NCBI RefSeq assembly: GCF_900209925.1
Contig: NZ_LT907978.1
Span: 1,609,219 to 1,673,218 of the forward strand
DNA from: Anaerobutyricum hallii
GTDB taxonomy: Bacteria > Bacillota > Clostridia > Lachnospirales > Lachnospiraceae
Length of the DNA stretch: 64,000 nt
Direction: 5' to 3'
Shown here: positions 54,567-63,683 of the stretch, piece after piece
How the letters are laid out: the number at the start of each line of letters is the position of its first letter
Position numbering within the stretch: the stretch's first letter is position 1
The notes under the pieces: generated by a model
What the model was told of the DNA's origin: nothing
Databases searched by the model: none
The model's input: the letters and a program-made list of their open reading frames with translations, nothing else
Program-made: the position numbers and the translations under genes

Positions 54567-57419
54567 TTAGTGTACATATCTCAAAATTGTTTTTATAACT
54601 TCATCGATCACAATCGGTTTTGACAAATGTGCGTTCATTCCTGCTTCCATACATCTTTTTGCATCTTCCCTGAATGCATTTGCAGTCATAGCAATGATAG
54701 GGATTGTTTTTGCATCCTGCCGTTCCAGGGATCTTATTGTTTTTGTGGCAGTAAGCCCATCCATCACCGGCATCATGACATCCATTAAAATAACATCGTA
54801 TGTTCCTGATTCGCAGGCTTCAAAGTGCTGAACAGCTTCTAACCCATTTTTCACTGTTTCTACTTTAGCCCCATTTTCTGTCAGCATAAATTCTGCTATT
54901 TCCGCATTCAGCTCATTATCTTCAACCAATAATATCCGGACACCTGATATATCTGTATTGAAATCTTCTTTTTCTTCCGGTCGTGCATTCGTATCAATTT
55001 TAAATGGAAGTATTACAGTAAAACAGCTTCCTTCACCAAGCTTGCTTTCAACTGTTATGGTTCCACCCATCTTTTCTACAAGTTGTTTCACAATAGGCAT
55101 TCCCAAACCTGTCCCATTATAATCAGAACGTGGGGAATTATCTGCCTGCACAAATGGAGTAAATAATTTATTTTTTATAAATTCTTCTGACATTCCAATT
55201 CCATTATCTCTTATTTTAAATTCACATGTCATGTGATCTTCTGATCTTTCAATCGTTCTCATACTCATGTAAATAGAACCATTCACCTTATTGTACTTCA
55301 TACTGTTTGTAAACAGATTCATCAATACTTTTTTCAGATGAACTGCATTGCTCCAAACATATATACCACTGTAATCATCATGTTCTCCTATAACATGAAG
55401 TCCTTTTTCTTCTGCCTGAAAAGATAGTGACTCCGTGATTTCTTTACATACCTGATCCAGATTGATGGATTCATCACTAAAAACCACGGTATCCGATTCT
55501 AACTTTGCCATATCCAAAACATCATTTACCAATGATAATAGCAGTTTCGAAGACTCATTTATTTTATTCAGGCAATCTTTTGCCCGCTCACCATCATTTC
55601 CGCTTTTTTCAAGAATTGTAAGCATGCCAATAATGCCATTGATCGGTGTCCTGATGTCATGAGACATGTTATTTAAAAAGGAAGTCTTAGCCTTATTGGC
55701 ACTCTGTGCTTCTACAAGTGCATTATGTAATTCCTGCTGTTTTTCTTCAAGCTCCTGATTCAGCTTCAATGCCTGCTCAGCAGACTTCTTGGATTTTTCT
55801 TCCGCACGTTTTGATTTTTTCAAAGAATCAAGAATTATACACAGGACAACAAAAATAAAGATTCCAACTATGAGTGAAAACATCAGTAAATTATCTTGAA
55901 TAAAATCCTTCGCTGTAACTTTTCGTAAAGAAGCATTATACGAAACTACTGCACCTGAAAATTGAGCTGTAGGCATAGATGTCAGTGTTTTATTCAGAAT
56001 GGACAAAAGAACCGGTTCTCCCTGCTGAACAGCAAATGAAACATCAGCTTCTTTTGTCAGGAAAACACTATGAAGCTTATTATTTTTCAAATAGTCTGAA
56101 ACAGTACCTGAATCTCTTACAATACAATCCGTCTCCCCTTTCTGCATTGCTTTTACTGCTGCATCTGATGTCCCATATTCTATAATCTCCCATTGTGGAT
56201 AATTGTATGAAAGATATGCCTTCAATGCAAAATTATCTTTTTCAACGGCAACTATATTCTCTTTATTTTCATCAAAAGAATCCTTTGCCGTAATTGCTGC
56301 CATATTGAGAGTCAATAGAGTATCCGACAAAGCAAATCCATTTGTTTCTGCAAAGTATGGATTCTGGTTTGCATGAAAAATCAGGTCTATTTTTCCATCC
56401 TGCAATGCCTGAAGCAGTTCACTTCTTGTATCATATCCATTTAATTCAAATTCCAGAGTCTGACCTTGCAGACAATTTTCTGCAAGATCCACATAATCTG
56501 TGATAACACCTGTCAATTTGCCTGTTGATGGATCTACACTACTGATACCTCCATCATGATTCAGATACCCTATCCTGATTGCTCCATGCTGCCCGATCCA
56601 CTCCCTTTCTTCTTTTGAAAGAAACGAGCTGCTCTGTGCAGAAAGATAACGCCTGTAGAGATCATCAGTGTAAAATGGATTGTCATCCTTGATTCTGCGC
56701 ATAGCACTATCCAGTGCTTTTTTGATATCCGGACGTTTGGGATTTATGGCAAAATAGATTTCTGCCTCTCCAATACTTGTAACAGGCGAAATATCTGATT
56801 CTTCCCAACGGGATTCTTCTACTGAAACGAAGCAGTCAATTTCATGTTTCGACAGTTTGTCCATAACTTCTGCGGTATTAGAAGCATTGACATGCTGCGT
56901 ATGCAGACCATACTTTAACTCCCATTCGTTAAGCAGATCCTCCGGTATATGATCTTTCAACACATCAATATTTTTTCCCTCAAAAGAATCCAGATTTCCT
57001 GCTGTAAGATCCATATTGGATGCATCCGTATAGATGTAATATTTCTCTTCCCCCATAGGCATATCGGAAAAAAGCATATTTTCAGCACGTTCGTCTGTAT
57101 AGGAAATGCCACCAAGAATATCAATCTCTCCATTTTCCAACTGTGTAAAGCAATCTTCCCAATTACTTGTTATGTATTCATAGCTCCAACCTGCATAACC
57201 TGCTATATCTTGAAGATACTCATAACCATATCCTCTTCTTTCCCCCTTTTCATTGACGGTATTATAAGTTTCTTCAAAAGATCCTACCCGGATAACATTG
57301 TCAGAGTTTTCTTTGGCAAATGTAGGAACGGATAAAACAATAAAACATATAATTGTGCAAAATATAATGTAACAAAATTTGAAATTCATTATATTCTGTA
57401 CTAATTTGCACTTCTTCAT
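54567..57419 (-). CDS. BvgS-like hybrid kinase with two binding-protein domains
   Basis: This 950-aa protein has a signal-anchor, two tandem SBP_bac_3 sensor domains (first VIRVGSFEETYNTVNEKGER, second IRIGYLNHDGGISSVDPSTG) and a membrane helix near 515-540. A HisKA domain with FLNNMSHDIRTPINGIIGML is near 588. The HATPase follows (LMNLFTNSMKYNKVNGSIYM, GTGLGMPIVKQLVEKMGG). A receiver with VILMDVMMPVMDG is near 878. The layout resembles BvgS. It is directly downstream of a c-di-GMP-I riboswitch, so its level probably follows intracellular c-di-GMP. Confidence 0.95.
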   Translation of the reverse strand: MKKCKLVQNIMNFKFCYIIFCTIICFIVLSVPTFAKENSDNVIRVGSFEETYNTVNEKGERRGYGYEYLQDIAGYAGWSYEYITSNWEDCFTQLENGEIDILGGISYTDERAENMLFSDMPMGEEKYYIYTDASNMDLTAGNLDSFEGKNIDVLKDHIPEDLLNEWELKYGLHTQHVNASNTAEVMDKLSKHEIDCFVSVEESRWEESDISPVTSIGEAEIYFAINPKRPDIKKALDSAMRRIKDDNPFYTDDLYRRYLSAQSSSFLSKEEREWIGQHGAIRIGYLNHDGGISSVDPSTGKLTGVITDYVDLAENCLQGQTLEFELNGYDTRSELLQALQDGKIDLIFHANQNPYFAETNGFALSDTLLTLNMAAITAKDSFDENKENIVAVEKDNFALKAYLSYNYPQWEIIEYGTSDAAVKAMQKGETDCIVRDSGTVSDYLKNNKLHSVFLTKEADVSFAVQQGEPVLLSILNKTLTSMPTAQFSGAVVSYNASLRKVTAKDFIQDNLLMFSLIVGIFIFVVLCIILDSLKKSKRAEEKSKKSAEQALKLNQELEEKQQELHNALVEAQSANKAKTSFLNNMSHDIRTPINGIIGMLTILEKSGNDGERAKDCLNKINESSKLLLSLVNDVLDMAKLESDTVVFSDESINLDQVCKEITESLSFQAEEKGLHVIGEHDDYSGIYVWSNAVHLKKVLMNLFTNSMKYNKVNGSIYMSMRTIERSEDHMTCEFKIRDNGIGMSEEFIKNKLFTPFVQADNSPRSDYNGTGLGMPIVKQLVEKMGGTITVESKLGEGSCFTVILPFKIDTNARPEEKEDFNTDISGVRILLVEDNELNAEIAEFMLTENGAKVETVKNGLEAVQHFEACESGTYDVILMDVMMPVMDGLTATKTIRSLERQDAKTIPIIAMTANAFREDAKRCMEAGMNAHLSKPIVIDEVIKTILRYVH

Positions 57420-57558
57420 CTTTCTCCCATCCTCTAGGCTACAATTGCTTGCTTCCAGATTTTAATTTTACATTCATTAATTGTCAATAACCTCCCCGCT
57501 ATTTTTCACAATATTTTTCCAAACAGCTTCTGTATTACTTATTCAAGTGCTCTACCAT

Positions 57559-57585
57559 AAAAAAGCACTGCCAAACAGACAGTGC
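57559..57585 (-). terminator. Riboswitch expression-platform terminator
   Basis: GCACTG, a 9-nt loop and CAGTGC form a stem followed by TTTTTT on the minus strand. It comes directly after the c-di-GMP aptamer and 140 nt before the kinase start. Ligand binding would decide read-through; the direction of control cannot be read with certainty. Confidence 0.85.
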
Positions 57586-57586
57586 A

Positions 57587-57666
57587 CCTCATTTCATGCA
57601 ACTGGCTGCCATTTTACAGGCCCAGTAGCTTTGCGTCCCAGACTTTCATCTGGTTTGTCGATTTCC
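57587..57666 (-). promoter_or_regulatory. c-di-GMP-I (GEMM) riboswitch aptamer
   Basis: The minus strand shows the GEMM-I hallmarks in order: GACAAACC, a GAAA-loop hairpin (CCAGATGAAAGTCTGG), the invariant GGGACGCAAAGC, then CTGGGCC and ATGGCAGCCAGTTGC closing the second helix. Tetraloop and receptor are both present. It controls the hybrid kinase downstream. Confidence 0.93.
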
Positions 57667-57702
57667 TTATTATTTTTAAACTTTTGCAAAAAAACTGGTT
57701 TT

Positions 57703-57731
57703 ATTATACTATGGTTCTCTACTGTATACAA
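57703..57731 (-). promoter_or_regulatory. Promoter of the riboswitch-kinase transcript
   Basis: TTGTAT (57726-57731), a 17-bp spacer and TATAAT (57703-57708) are a near-consensus sigma-A promoter. Transcription would start near 57696 and enter the riboswitch about 30 nt later. Confidence 0.85.
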
Positions 57732-57763
57732 GAAAAACATTACCGTTTTAACACCCGAAAATC

Positions 57764-57799
57764 AAAAAAGAACAGCCGATACATATACTCGAACTGTTC
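57764..57799 (-). terminator. Terminator after a lost gene upstream of the riboswitch
   Basis: GAACAG and CTGTTC pair around a loop and are followed by TTTTTT on the minus strand. Just before it one frame ends with REQETVMSMLRGLRK and a stop (57813-57870). This looks like the C-terminus of a gene cut off at the IS1634 junction. The terminator insulates the riboswitch promoter. Confidence 0.65.
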
Positions 57800-57870
57800 T
57801 TCTACTTTCGAAGTCCACGAAGCATTGACATTACTGTTTCCTGCTCCCGTCTTTGACAGTTTGTAAAAGA

Positions 57871-57915
57871 AAAAATCGCTGCAACCCTTGTATTTACTGA
57901 GCTGTGGCGATTTTT
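57871..57915. repeat. 22-nt motif framed by 9-bp inverted arms, copy 2
   Basis: TGCAACCCTTGTATTTACTG then AG (57880-57901) lies between AAAAATCGC and its exact inverse GCGATTTTT. On the minus strand it would also work as the transposase terminator. The loop matches the copy at 26760-26783 with two single-base gaps, while the arms are different. Confidence 0.55.
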
Positions 57916-57939
57916 CTCATTGTCACAAAGTATGGTAAT

Positions 57940-59445
57940 TTATTCTTTTCTTTTACTTTTTTTCTGGATTGTTTTCATTCTGCTTTTCGTTATAAATTGA
58001 TAGTCCGTTCGAAAGCCGCAGGCTTCATGAAGATCATCAGTAATGGCTTCCCGTTTGTATAAAGCTATAAATCCTTGTTCCTGAATCTCTGCAAAATTCA
58101 TTGCTTTTAATGTATCTAATAATTCCTCACAAGTATATTTATAGTTCAATTTTCTCTCAAGGAAACGATAGATCATTAATGCCAGAAAACAGATCAGAAA
58201 ATGTGCTTTGATCCGGTTTTCATCCCGCAGATAAACAGGTCTTGCGGAAAAGTCTGTTTTCATGATCCGGAAACATTCTTCGATCTGCCATCTTCCTTCA
58301 CTTACTTTTAAAATATCGCTGACTTCATCGTCTAACAGGTCCGTGTATACTGCATAAAGTCCATCATACTGGCTTTCTTCAGAAATCTTATGTTCATCAA
58401 GATAATGCTGGATATTGGCAGTCTCACCTTCTTTTGTAACTGCTGTTGTTCCAATAAATCTGGCTGGATTGTTTGGGTTCCTGCGGTTCTTTTTTGTGTT
58501 CCCGGAATCCGGCACCGCTTGTGCACGTTCTATCTGTTTGCTACGGATGGATTTCTGGTAAAAGGCATATTTAGGGGAATAAGTAATGATCAAACACTGC
58601 TGTAACTTTTTAGTGGTATATGGTTCGTCTTTGTAATAAAGTCCTTTGTCGTCTTCGGGCAGTTTTGAGATATCAACAGGTTTGTCATCAGATACCCTTT
58701 TGAATCCCTGCGGGCTTAAAGCCCATTCTTTTTCTTCTTTTTTCAGCTTTTTAATAGACCGGGTCACAATATAGGCCCGTTCCCCCATATGGTTATATTC
58801 CCTGATAGATTCGGATCCCAGACCTGCATCGCTACAGTAAATAAATTTCTGACATTCAAAATCTTCAAGGATCTTTTGCTCTAATGGTTTCAGGGATGTC
58901 TGTTCGTTTGAATTCCCTGAAAAGAGGGAGAAAGCAAGGGGAATCCCATCCCCGTCCATAAACAGGCCCATCTGAATGATCGGGTTGGGTCTGTGTTCTT
59001 TGCTTTTTCCATACTTTTTAATTCCATCTTCCTGTTCGATCTCAAAGTAATAATTGGAACAGTCACAATAAAAGATCTTGTCATTCCTTTTTCCAAGAAA
59101 GTGGCTGTTTTTGTAAACGTCAGCCTGAATAAGGTCACATTCGCTGCCAAGAACATCTAATGCCCTGTATACATCATGAAGCTCATAAGAAGGCTTTTCT
59201 AAAAACTCATGTGCTATCCTGAATGAAGAACGCTTACTGCATGGATCCAGGATCCTTGTATAGATCAGATCAGAAAGGATCGCATTGATATCGTATTTAA
59301 ATTTATATTTTTGTTTTAATTTCCTACAGACTTTATTCATCTGCAGCTGATAATAAACAGACTGTGGAAAGAGATAACCTCCACGGAAAAAGACCTGTTT
59401 ATCATAGTCCAGCGGCCTGCGACTATTTTTTGCGATATGTAACTG
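57940..59445 (-). pseudogene. IS1634-type (IS4 superfamily) transposase, 5'-truncated
   Basis: From the first Met (59340) 466 residues remain. Homologous sequence starts earlier (QVFFRGGYLFPQSVYYQL) but has no start codon and meets a TGA at 59446-59448. About 100 N-terminal residues usual in IS1634 transposases are absent. DDE-type features remain: IFYCDCSNYYFEIEQEDGIK, QKFIYCSDAGLGSESIREYN and EGRWQIEECFRIMKTDFSAR. No clear terminal inverted repeat was found. It may be inactive, or could still be made from 59340. Confidence 0.8.
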
Positions 59446-59513
59446 TCAAACTCCCGATTGTATGTTATAATATTTTTGAAGTAGAAAAATTAGCAAAGTA
59501 ATAGGAGGCTACT

Positions 59514-59846
59514 ATGGTTATTGAGAATAATCCCAAAGAACTTGCTGCTATGAAGAAATTTCATGAAGGAAACAGAGCAGAAGGATTAAAACTGCAGGAG
59601 GAGTTTGCTTCAGAGTTTCGTGAAGAATATAAAGATAAAGATCATTGTCCCTGTAAGAAAGCCTGTCGTTATCATGGAAATTGTAAGGAATGCGTGGCGA
59701 TTCACAGGGCTCATCAGGAACATGTTCCAAACTGTATGCGGCCGATGTTGAATAGGAAGATTAAGATACTTTCTGAGTTAACGGAACATACTCTTGCTAA
59801 TGAGATAGAACCTCCTAAAGAACATTTGAGAAAAGAGTTTCTCTAG
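59514..59846 (+). CDS. Small cysteine-rich protein, probable metal binder
   Basis: This 110-aa protein has an amphipathic N-terminal half and a Cys/His cluster near residues 43-75 (HCPCKKACRYHGNCKECVAI, then HRAHQEHVPNC). The spacing resembles DUF6485-type zinc proteins, but the match is only by motif. TAGGAGG precedes the ATG by 5 nt, and a TATAAT -10 box is at 59466-59471 with a poor -35. Function is unknown. Confidence 0.75.
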   Translation: MVIENNPKELAAMKKFHEGNRAEGLKLQEEFASEFREEYKDKDHCPCKKACRYHGNCKECVAIHRAHQEHVPNCMRPMLNRKIKILSELTEHTLANEIEPPKEHLRKEFL

Positions 59847-59981
59847 AATGTGTTTGAAAAGTAATTAGAACTCCTTGGTGATTTAATTGTTAGGTGTTTT
59901 AAAAAGTATTTAAAGAGTAAAAGTTCATGGACATCAAACTTGCAGAATTGTCATAATTAGTTAGAAAAAGGAAATAAAGTT

Positions 59982-60458
59982 ATGTTTCGAAAGATGAGAA
60001 GATTTAAACAGCAGTTAGAACAAAAAGAGTGTATAGAGGTGTTAAAAAGTCAGCCAAGAGGTGTTCTTTCAATATTAGGTGAGGACGGTTATCCTTATGG
60101 TATTCCAATTGATTACTGGTACTGTGAGGAGGAGAATCGAATTTATTTTCATGGAGCGAAGGAAGGACATAAGATTGATGCAATAAAAGAATGTGATAAA
60201 GCATCTTTTTGCGTTTATGACGAGGGATACCGAGAAGAAGGGGAATGGGCATTAAATATAAAAAGTGTTATTATTTTTGGAAGAATTCGTTTGGTTGAAG
60301 AACAGGAAAAATCTCTGTCTATTTGTAGAGAACTTTGCTTTAAGTTTACAGATGATGAAGAATATATTCAAAAAGAAATAGAAAATGCTGGTAAAAGAGT
60401 ACAATGCTTAGAGTTAATACCAGAGCACATGACAGGAAAGCTGGTAAAAGAATCATAA
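59982..60458 (+). CDS. Pyridoxamine-phosphate-oxidase-like flavoprotein (NimA type)
   Basis: This 158-aa split-barrel FMN protein starts MFRKMRRFKQQLEQKECIEV and contains GVLSILGEDGYPYGIPIDYW, IYFHGAKEGHKIDAIKECDK and a C-terminal ELIPEHMTGK. This pattern fits the NimA/PPOX family. NimA-like proteins can reduce nitroimidazoles, but most members have unknown substrates, so no resistance is claimed. Confidence 0.88.
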   Translation: MFRKMRRFKQQLEQKECIEVLKSQPRGVLSILGEDGYPYGIPIDYWYCEEENRIYFHGAKEGHKIDAIKECDKASFCVYDEGYREEGEWALNIKSVIIFGRIRLVEEQEKSLSICRELCFKFTDDEEYIQKEIENAGKRVQCLELIPEHMTGKLVKES

Positions 60459-60887
60459 TTTTTTCTTTTGTTTAAAAAGTATTGTTTGCCAATCGCTTGA
60501 TAAAAAACTCAATTAGTGTATTTTAAAAGGAAAAGCAGTTGATGAAAGAGGGGGTTAAACAATGAAAGAGAAGAAATATGTTGCTGAGAAAATAGACAAT
60601 TTCTAGGCAGAAATTCCTGTAGAAGAATATATATTATCTCCCCTCCCTACAATAAAATTATACTGAATAATATTAATATAGTCAATAAAAATAAAAAAAT
60701 ATATATAATATATAATAATTTCTTATAATTTATTTTCAAAAAGAGATTTCAGAAAATATTTTGCATAAAATAAAAGGGAACTATCGTCATGCTCCCCCTT
60801 TGTAATACTGATTTATTCATTTTCATTTTTATCCACATAAAGTTGGCATTTGTTCGGATTAGAGTGTATTTGGAAAATATTCTGGCT
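60459..60887. other. AT-rich gene-free stretch with a gene-start remnant
   Basis: At 60562 a ribosome site (GAGGGGG) precedes MKEKKYVAEKIDNF, stopped by TAG and continuing AEIPVEEYI in the same frame. It looks like the start of a lost gene. The region 60660-60770 is nearly pure A and T. No other feature was seen. Confidence 0.4.
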
Positions 60888-61325
60888 TCATGTAATGTTT
60901 TCACTTTCCATAATTGAAAGAAAAAAATCACCCTGTATTTCTTTTATATGTTTAAATGCAATTTCATTTCCATCTATCATCATAAGCTTCTCATTTATTA
61001 CATCTATCTTTTTTACACATCCTGTTGTTTTATTATAATGTCCACCTTGTTTTCGGGCATCTGGTGCAAAATAATATATGAAAATTAGAGGATGTTTATA
61101 TCGGGTTTGCTGTAATATCTGTAATTTCTGATCTAGCTCTTCTTTTTCTCGTCCTGATACCTGATGAAATTCTTCCGTAGTTCTAGCAGTTTCTTTAATC
61201 TGTTCTCCATATCCAGTTAAAGCTGCAAATGGAGCAAACTGAGCTGCCCTGTCTGCAATAGGCATCTGGGGGTGTTTTTTTGATACATGATGCGGAAGGT
61301 TGATAATATCGTCATACTTTCCCAT
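60888..61325 (-). CDS. YolD-like protein
   Basis: This 145-aa YolD-family protein has MGKYDDIINLPHHVSKKHPQ at the start, DRAAQFAPFAALTGYGEQIK as family core and a C-terminal half with FKHIKEIQGDF. YolD proteins usually accompany Y-family polymerases in Firmicutes. It shares one base with the stop of the polymerase gene upstream, so the two form a unit. Confidence 0.9.
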   Translation of the reverse strand: MGKYDDIINLPHHVSKKHPQMPIADRAAQFAPFAALTGYGEQIKETARTTEEFHQVSGREKEELDQKLQILQQTRYKHPLIFIYYFAPDARKQGGHYNKTTGCVKKIDVINEKLMMIDGNEIAFKHIKEIQGDFFLSIMESENIT

Positions 61326-62797
61326 TATGCTTTATGCCCTCCTATCTGTCCATTTCTCGTTCTTGTTGTTGCACCTTCTTCGTAACTTAACCCTCGCAAA
61401 ACTGCATTTTTTCCGTATTTTTTCTTAATATCAAGAATAGATTTTTGTAATCTACGTTCCTTTTCCTGTTCTTTCTTTAATGCTTCATAATCAGTAAACA
61501 GATCTAACTGCTGATATACCTGTCCCTCTTTTGGCATAACTTTAGTAGCAGATAATGTGAGCCGCCGGATAAGGAGTTCCTTATCAATTATCCTGTCGTA
61601 AAGACTAGAAACAGCAATTGTAATTTCTTTTAGTGAAGAAGTTGGTATATCCAGATTAATCGTACCATGTGCGTGTTTGGGGATTTTTCTTCCATAACGG
61701 TCTGTTGCAACCTCCCCACTGTATTCCTGTCCTTGTAGATTATCCCTATCATAACCTATTGTAAGGACAAATTGCTTTGAAACAAGCTTCTGTTCAAAAA
61801 GATCAAATGCAATCTGTTCCGCCATTTCTAAAACTGCAATTTTTGCCTTTTCTGATGAATAAGCAGAAGATAATACCTGTCCGGAACCGATACTTTTTGC
61901 TTCTGGTTTATATACTTTTATATCTGCAATCGTACAAGATTCATATCCCCATGCATGGTCAATCAATAACTCGGCATTAATGCCAAATAGTTTATAAAGT
62001 AATTCCTCATTATGATATTCCTTTTCTTTTCCAACAGAGCATCTGGCAACGTCTCCCATCGTGTAAATCTGATATGCAGCAAGCTTTTTGGCATAGCCTT
62101 TCCCTACTCTCCAGAAATCTGTAATCGGCTGATGTTCCCATAATTTCTTTCGATATGTTATCTCATCAAGATAAGCAATTCTCACCCCATACTCGTCTGC
62201 CGACACATGCTTTGCCATAATGTCCATTGCGATCTTTGCAAGATATAGATTCGTACCAATCCCTGCAGTAGCTGTGATCCCTGTTTCTTTTAATACATCC
62301 TGTATCACTTTAGAAATTAATTCTTTTGCCCCCATCCGATAATTTGTCAAATATCCTGTCAAATCAATGAAAACCTCATCAATCGAATATACATGAATAT
62401 CTTCTGGAGCAAAATACCGAAGGTAGATCTGATATATTTGTGTACTATATTTCATATACAATGACATTCTCGGAGGTGCTGTAATATATGCCAGTGCAAC
62501 CGAAGGATCACTTAATTTATCTGAATGAAAGGATTGTCCTATAAATTTATGCCCCGGAGCAGATTCCTGTCTTTCCTTATTAATCCTCTTCACTTTCTGT
62601 ATTACTTCAAATAAGCGAGGACGTCCTGGAATACCATATTTTTTTAAAGAAGGAGAAACGGCAAGACATATGGTCTTTTCAGTACGGCTCTTATCGGCAA
62701 CAACAAGATTTGTTGTGAGAGGATCTAAGCCTCTTTCCACACATTCCACTGATGCATAAAATGATTTTAAGTCAATCGCAGCATATATCTTATCCAA
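61325..62797 (-). CDS. Y-family DNA polymerase (UvrX/UmuC-like)
   Basis: This 490-aa translesion polymerase contains YAAIDLKSFYASVECVERGL at the N-terminus with the first catalytic Asp, and VYSIDEVFIDLTGYL carrying the catalytic Asp-Glu pair near residue 140. A helix-hairpin-helix region and a little-finger domain follow. It probably copies damaged DNA. Pairing with YolD and a LexA-like box upstream suggest SOS control. Confidence 0.93.
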   Translation of the reverse strand: MDKIYAAIDLKSFYASVECVERGLDPLTTNLVVADKSRTEKTICLAVSPSLKKYGIPGRPRLFEVIQKVKRINKERQESAPGHKFIGQSFHSDKLSDPSVALAYITAPPRMSLYMKYSTQIYQIYLRYFAPEDIHVYSIDEVFIDLTGYLTNYRMGAKELISKVIQDVLKETGITATAGIGTNLYLAKIAMDIMAKHVSADEYGVRIAYLDEITYRKKLWEHQPITDFWRVGKGYAKKLAAYQIYTMGDVARCSVGKEKEYHNEELLYKLFGINAELLIDHAWGYESCTIADIKVYKPEAKSIGSGQVLSSAYSSEKAKIAVLEMAEQIAFDLFEQKLVSKQFVLTIGYDRDNLQGQEYSGEVATDRYGRKIPKHAHGTINLDIPTSSLKEITIAVSSLYDRIIDKELLIRRLTLSATKVMPKEGQVYQQLDLFTDYEALKKEQEKERRLQKSILDIKKKYGKNAVLRGLSYEEGATTRTRNGQIGGHKA

Positions 62798-62836
62798 ATC
62801 TATCCCCCTCCTTAAAATAACAATATTATTGATTTA

Positions 62837-62855
62837 GTATACCATACGTATGTTC
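62837..62855 (-). promoter_or_regulatory. Possible LexA/SOS box
   Basis: GAACATACGTATGGTATAC on the minus strand contains the GAACnnnnGTnn half of the Gram-positive SOS consensus and is about 40 nt upstream of the polymerase start. The second half-site is imperfect (GTAT in place of GTTC). Confidence 0.4.
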
Positions 62856-62940
62856 TTTTATCCACAAATATCCCATACTTCTTAACATATTCTAAATTAC
62901 AAAACATTGATAACTTTATTGATAATAAATATAGGGCATG

Positions 62941-62981
62941 AAAAAAGCCGGAAGCCACCTTTTATCTGTGACTTCCGGCAA
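62941..62981 (-). terminator. Rho-independent terminator
   Basis: GCCGGAAG and CTTCCGGC form a perfect 8-bp stem followed by TTTTTT on the minus strand. It would end a short transcript that includes the 28-codon frame at 62987-63073. Confidence 0.82.
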
Positions 62982-62986
62982 TAAAT

Positions 62987-63073
62987 CTATCCTTTCTTCT
63001 TCCTGGCAATCAAAACTCTCCGATACTGTCGCATTTTTTCTGCACCTACCAGTGTAAAGTATCGTTTTACCAA
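62987..63073 (-). CDS. Possible 28-aa basic peptide
   Basis: A TTG start gives MVKRYFTLVGAEKMRQYRRV and ends LIARKKKG. AAAGGAG lies upstream, though its 13-nt spacing suits an overlapping ATG frame better. The terminator directly behind it favours this frame, because the ATG frame would run through the hairpin. Very basic; no family recognised. Confidence 0.35.
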   Translation of the reverse strand: MVKRYFTLVGAEKMRQYRRVLIARKKKG

Positions 63074-63234
63074 TCATCTCTAGCTACTCCTTTCGTTTGA
63101 TAAAACTAGTATGCTGATTAGCCCTCAATACATCAAGCAACGCAAATTAACATTCATGCAACGCCCAATATTACAAGGATTCATTAAGTCCTCTACAAAC
63201 TGGAATTGTTCGAGTTTTTCAAATACTAACGTCC

Positions 63235-63555
63235 TTAATTTTGTTCAATAATTGATTTATAGTAGTTACCAAAGTCAGCAAGTGAATTAACAATTGGAAG
63301 CATTTTTGTTCCGAGTTCCGTTAAGCCGTATTCAACTCTCGGTGGCTGCTCATGGTAATCGTGGCGATATGCCAGCCCATCACTCATCATTTGTCTTAAA
63401 CTATCTATCAAAACCTTTTGTGAAATACCATCTATATCATTGAATCTCCATGGACGCTCTTTCAAGTTACGCAAAATCAGCAATTTCCATTTTCCTCCGA
63501 TGAGAGATACTGCTGTTGCAACTGGGCATTCCGGTAATTCTTCTTTTGCTCGCAT
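63235..63555 (-). CDS. HxlR family transcriptional regulator
   Basis: This 106-aa winged-helix regulator shows CPVATAVSLIGGKWKLLILR, RPWRFNDIDGISQKVLIDSL and YGLTELGTKMLPIVNSLADF. The Cys near the N-terminus is the residue that senses redox or aldehyde stress in some relatives. The ATG at 63555 is 8 nt after GGAGG; an upstream GTG is too close to that site. It is divergent from the cupin gene and likely regulates it. Confidence 0.93.
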   Translation of the reverse strand: MRAKEELPECPVATAVSLIGGKWKLLILRNLKERPWRFNDIDGISQKVLIDSLRQMMSDGLAYRHDYHEQPPRVEYGLTELGTKMLPIVNSLADFGNYYKSIIEQN

Positions 63556-63622
63556 AATTCTCACCTCCGAGTCTATTGTAACACATTCATTTTTGAGTGC
63601 ACAGTTACAAAAAGGTGCGTAC

Positions 63623-63651
63623 TTGTTTTTGTATGTGTCTCACACTATACT
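63623..63651 (+). promoter_or_regulatory. Promoter of the cupin gene
   Basis: TTGTTT (63623-63628), a 17-bp spacer and TATACT (63646-63651) form a good sigma-A promoter in the hxlR-cupin intergenic space. The HxlR-binding site is expected nearby. Confidence 0.7.
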
Positions 63652-63683
63652 AATACCAAGCAACCAGAAACTACAAATTAACT

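Larger units (their letters stand above)
62798..63234. other. Stretch between the polymerase and hxlR genes
   Basis: It contains the LexA-like box (62837-62855), a terminator (62941-62981) and a possible 28-codon gene (62987-63073). Between 63100 and 63234 there is a possible TTGATG/CATACT promoter for that small gene and nothing else clear. Confidence 0.45.

Noticed and set aside
57871-57915. Motif copy 2 as merely an IS end
   Set aside because: This stays possible, but copy 1 shares nothing beyond the 22-nt loop and has its own inverted arms, so a simple IS-end copy was not accepted as the explanation.
60749-60931. 60-codon minus-strand frame
   Set aside because: It overlaps the YolD end, has no family features and lies in AT-rich sequence.
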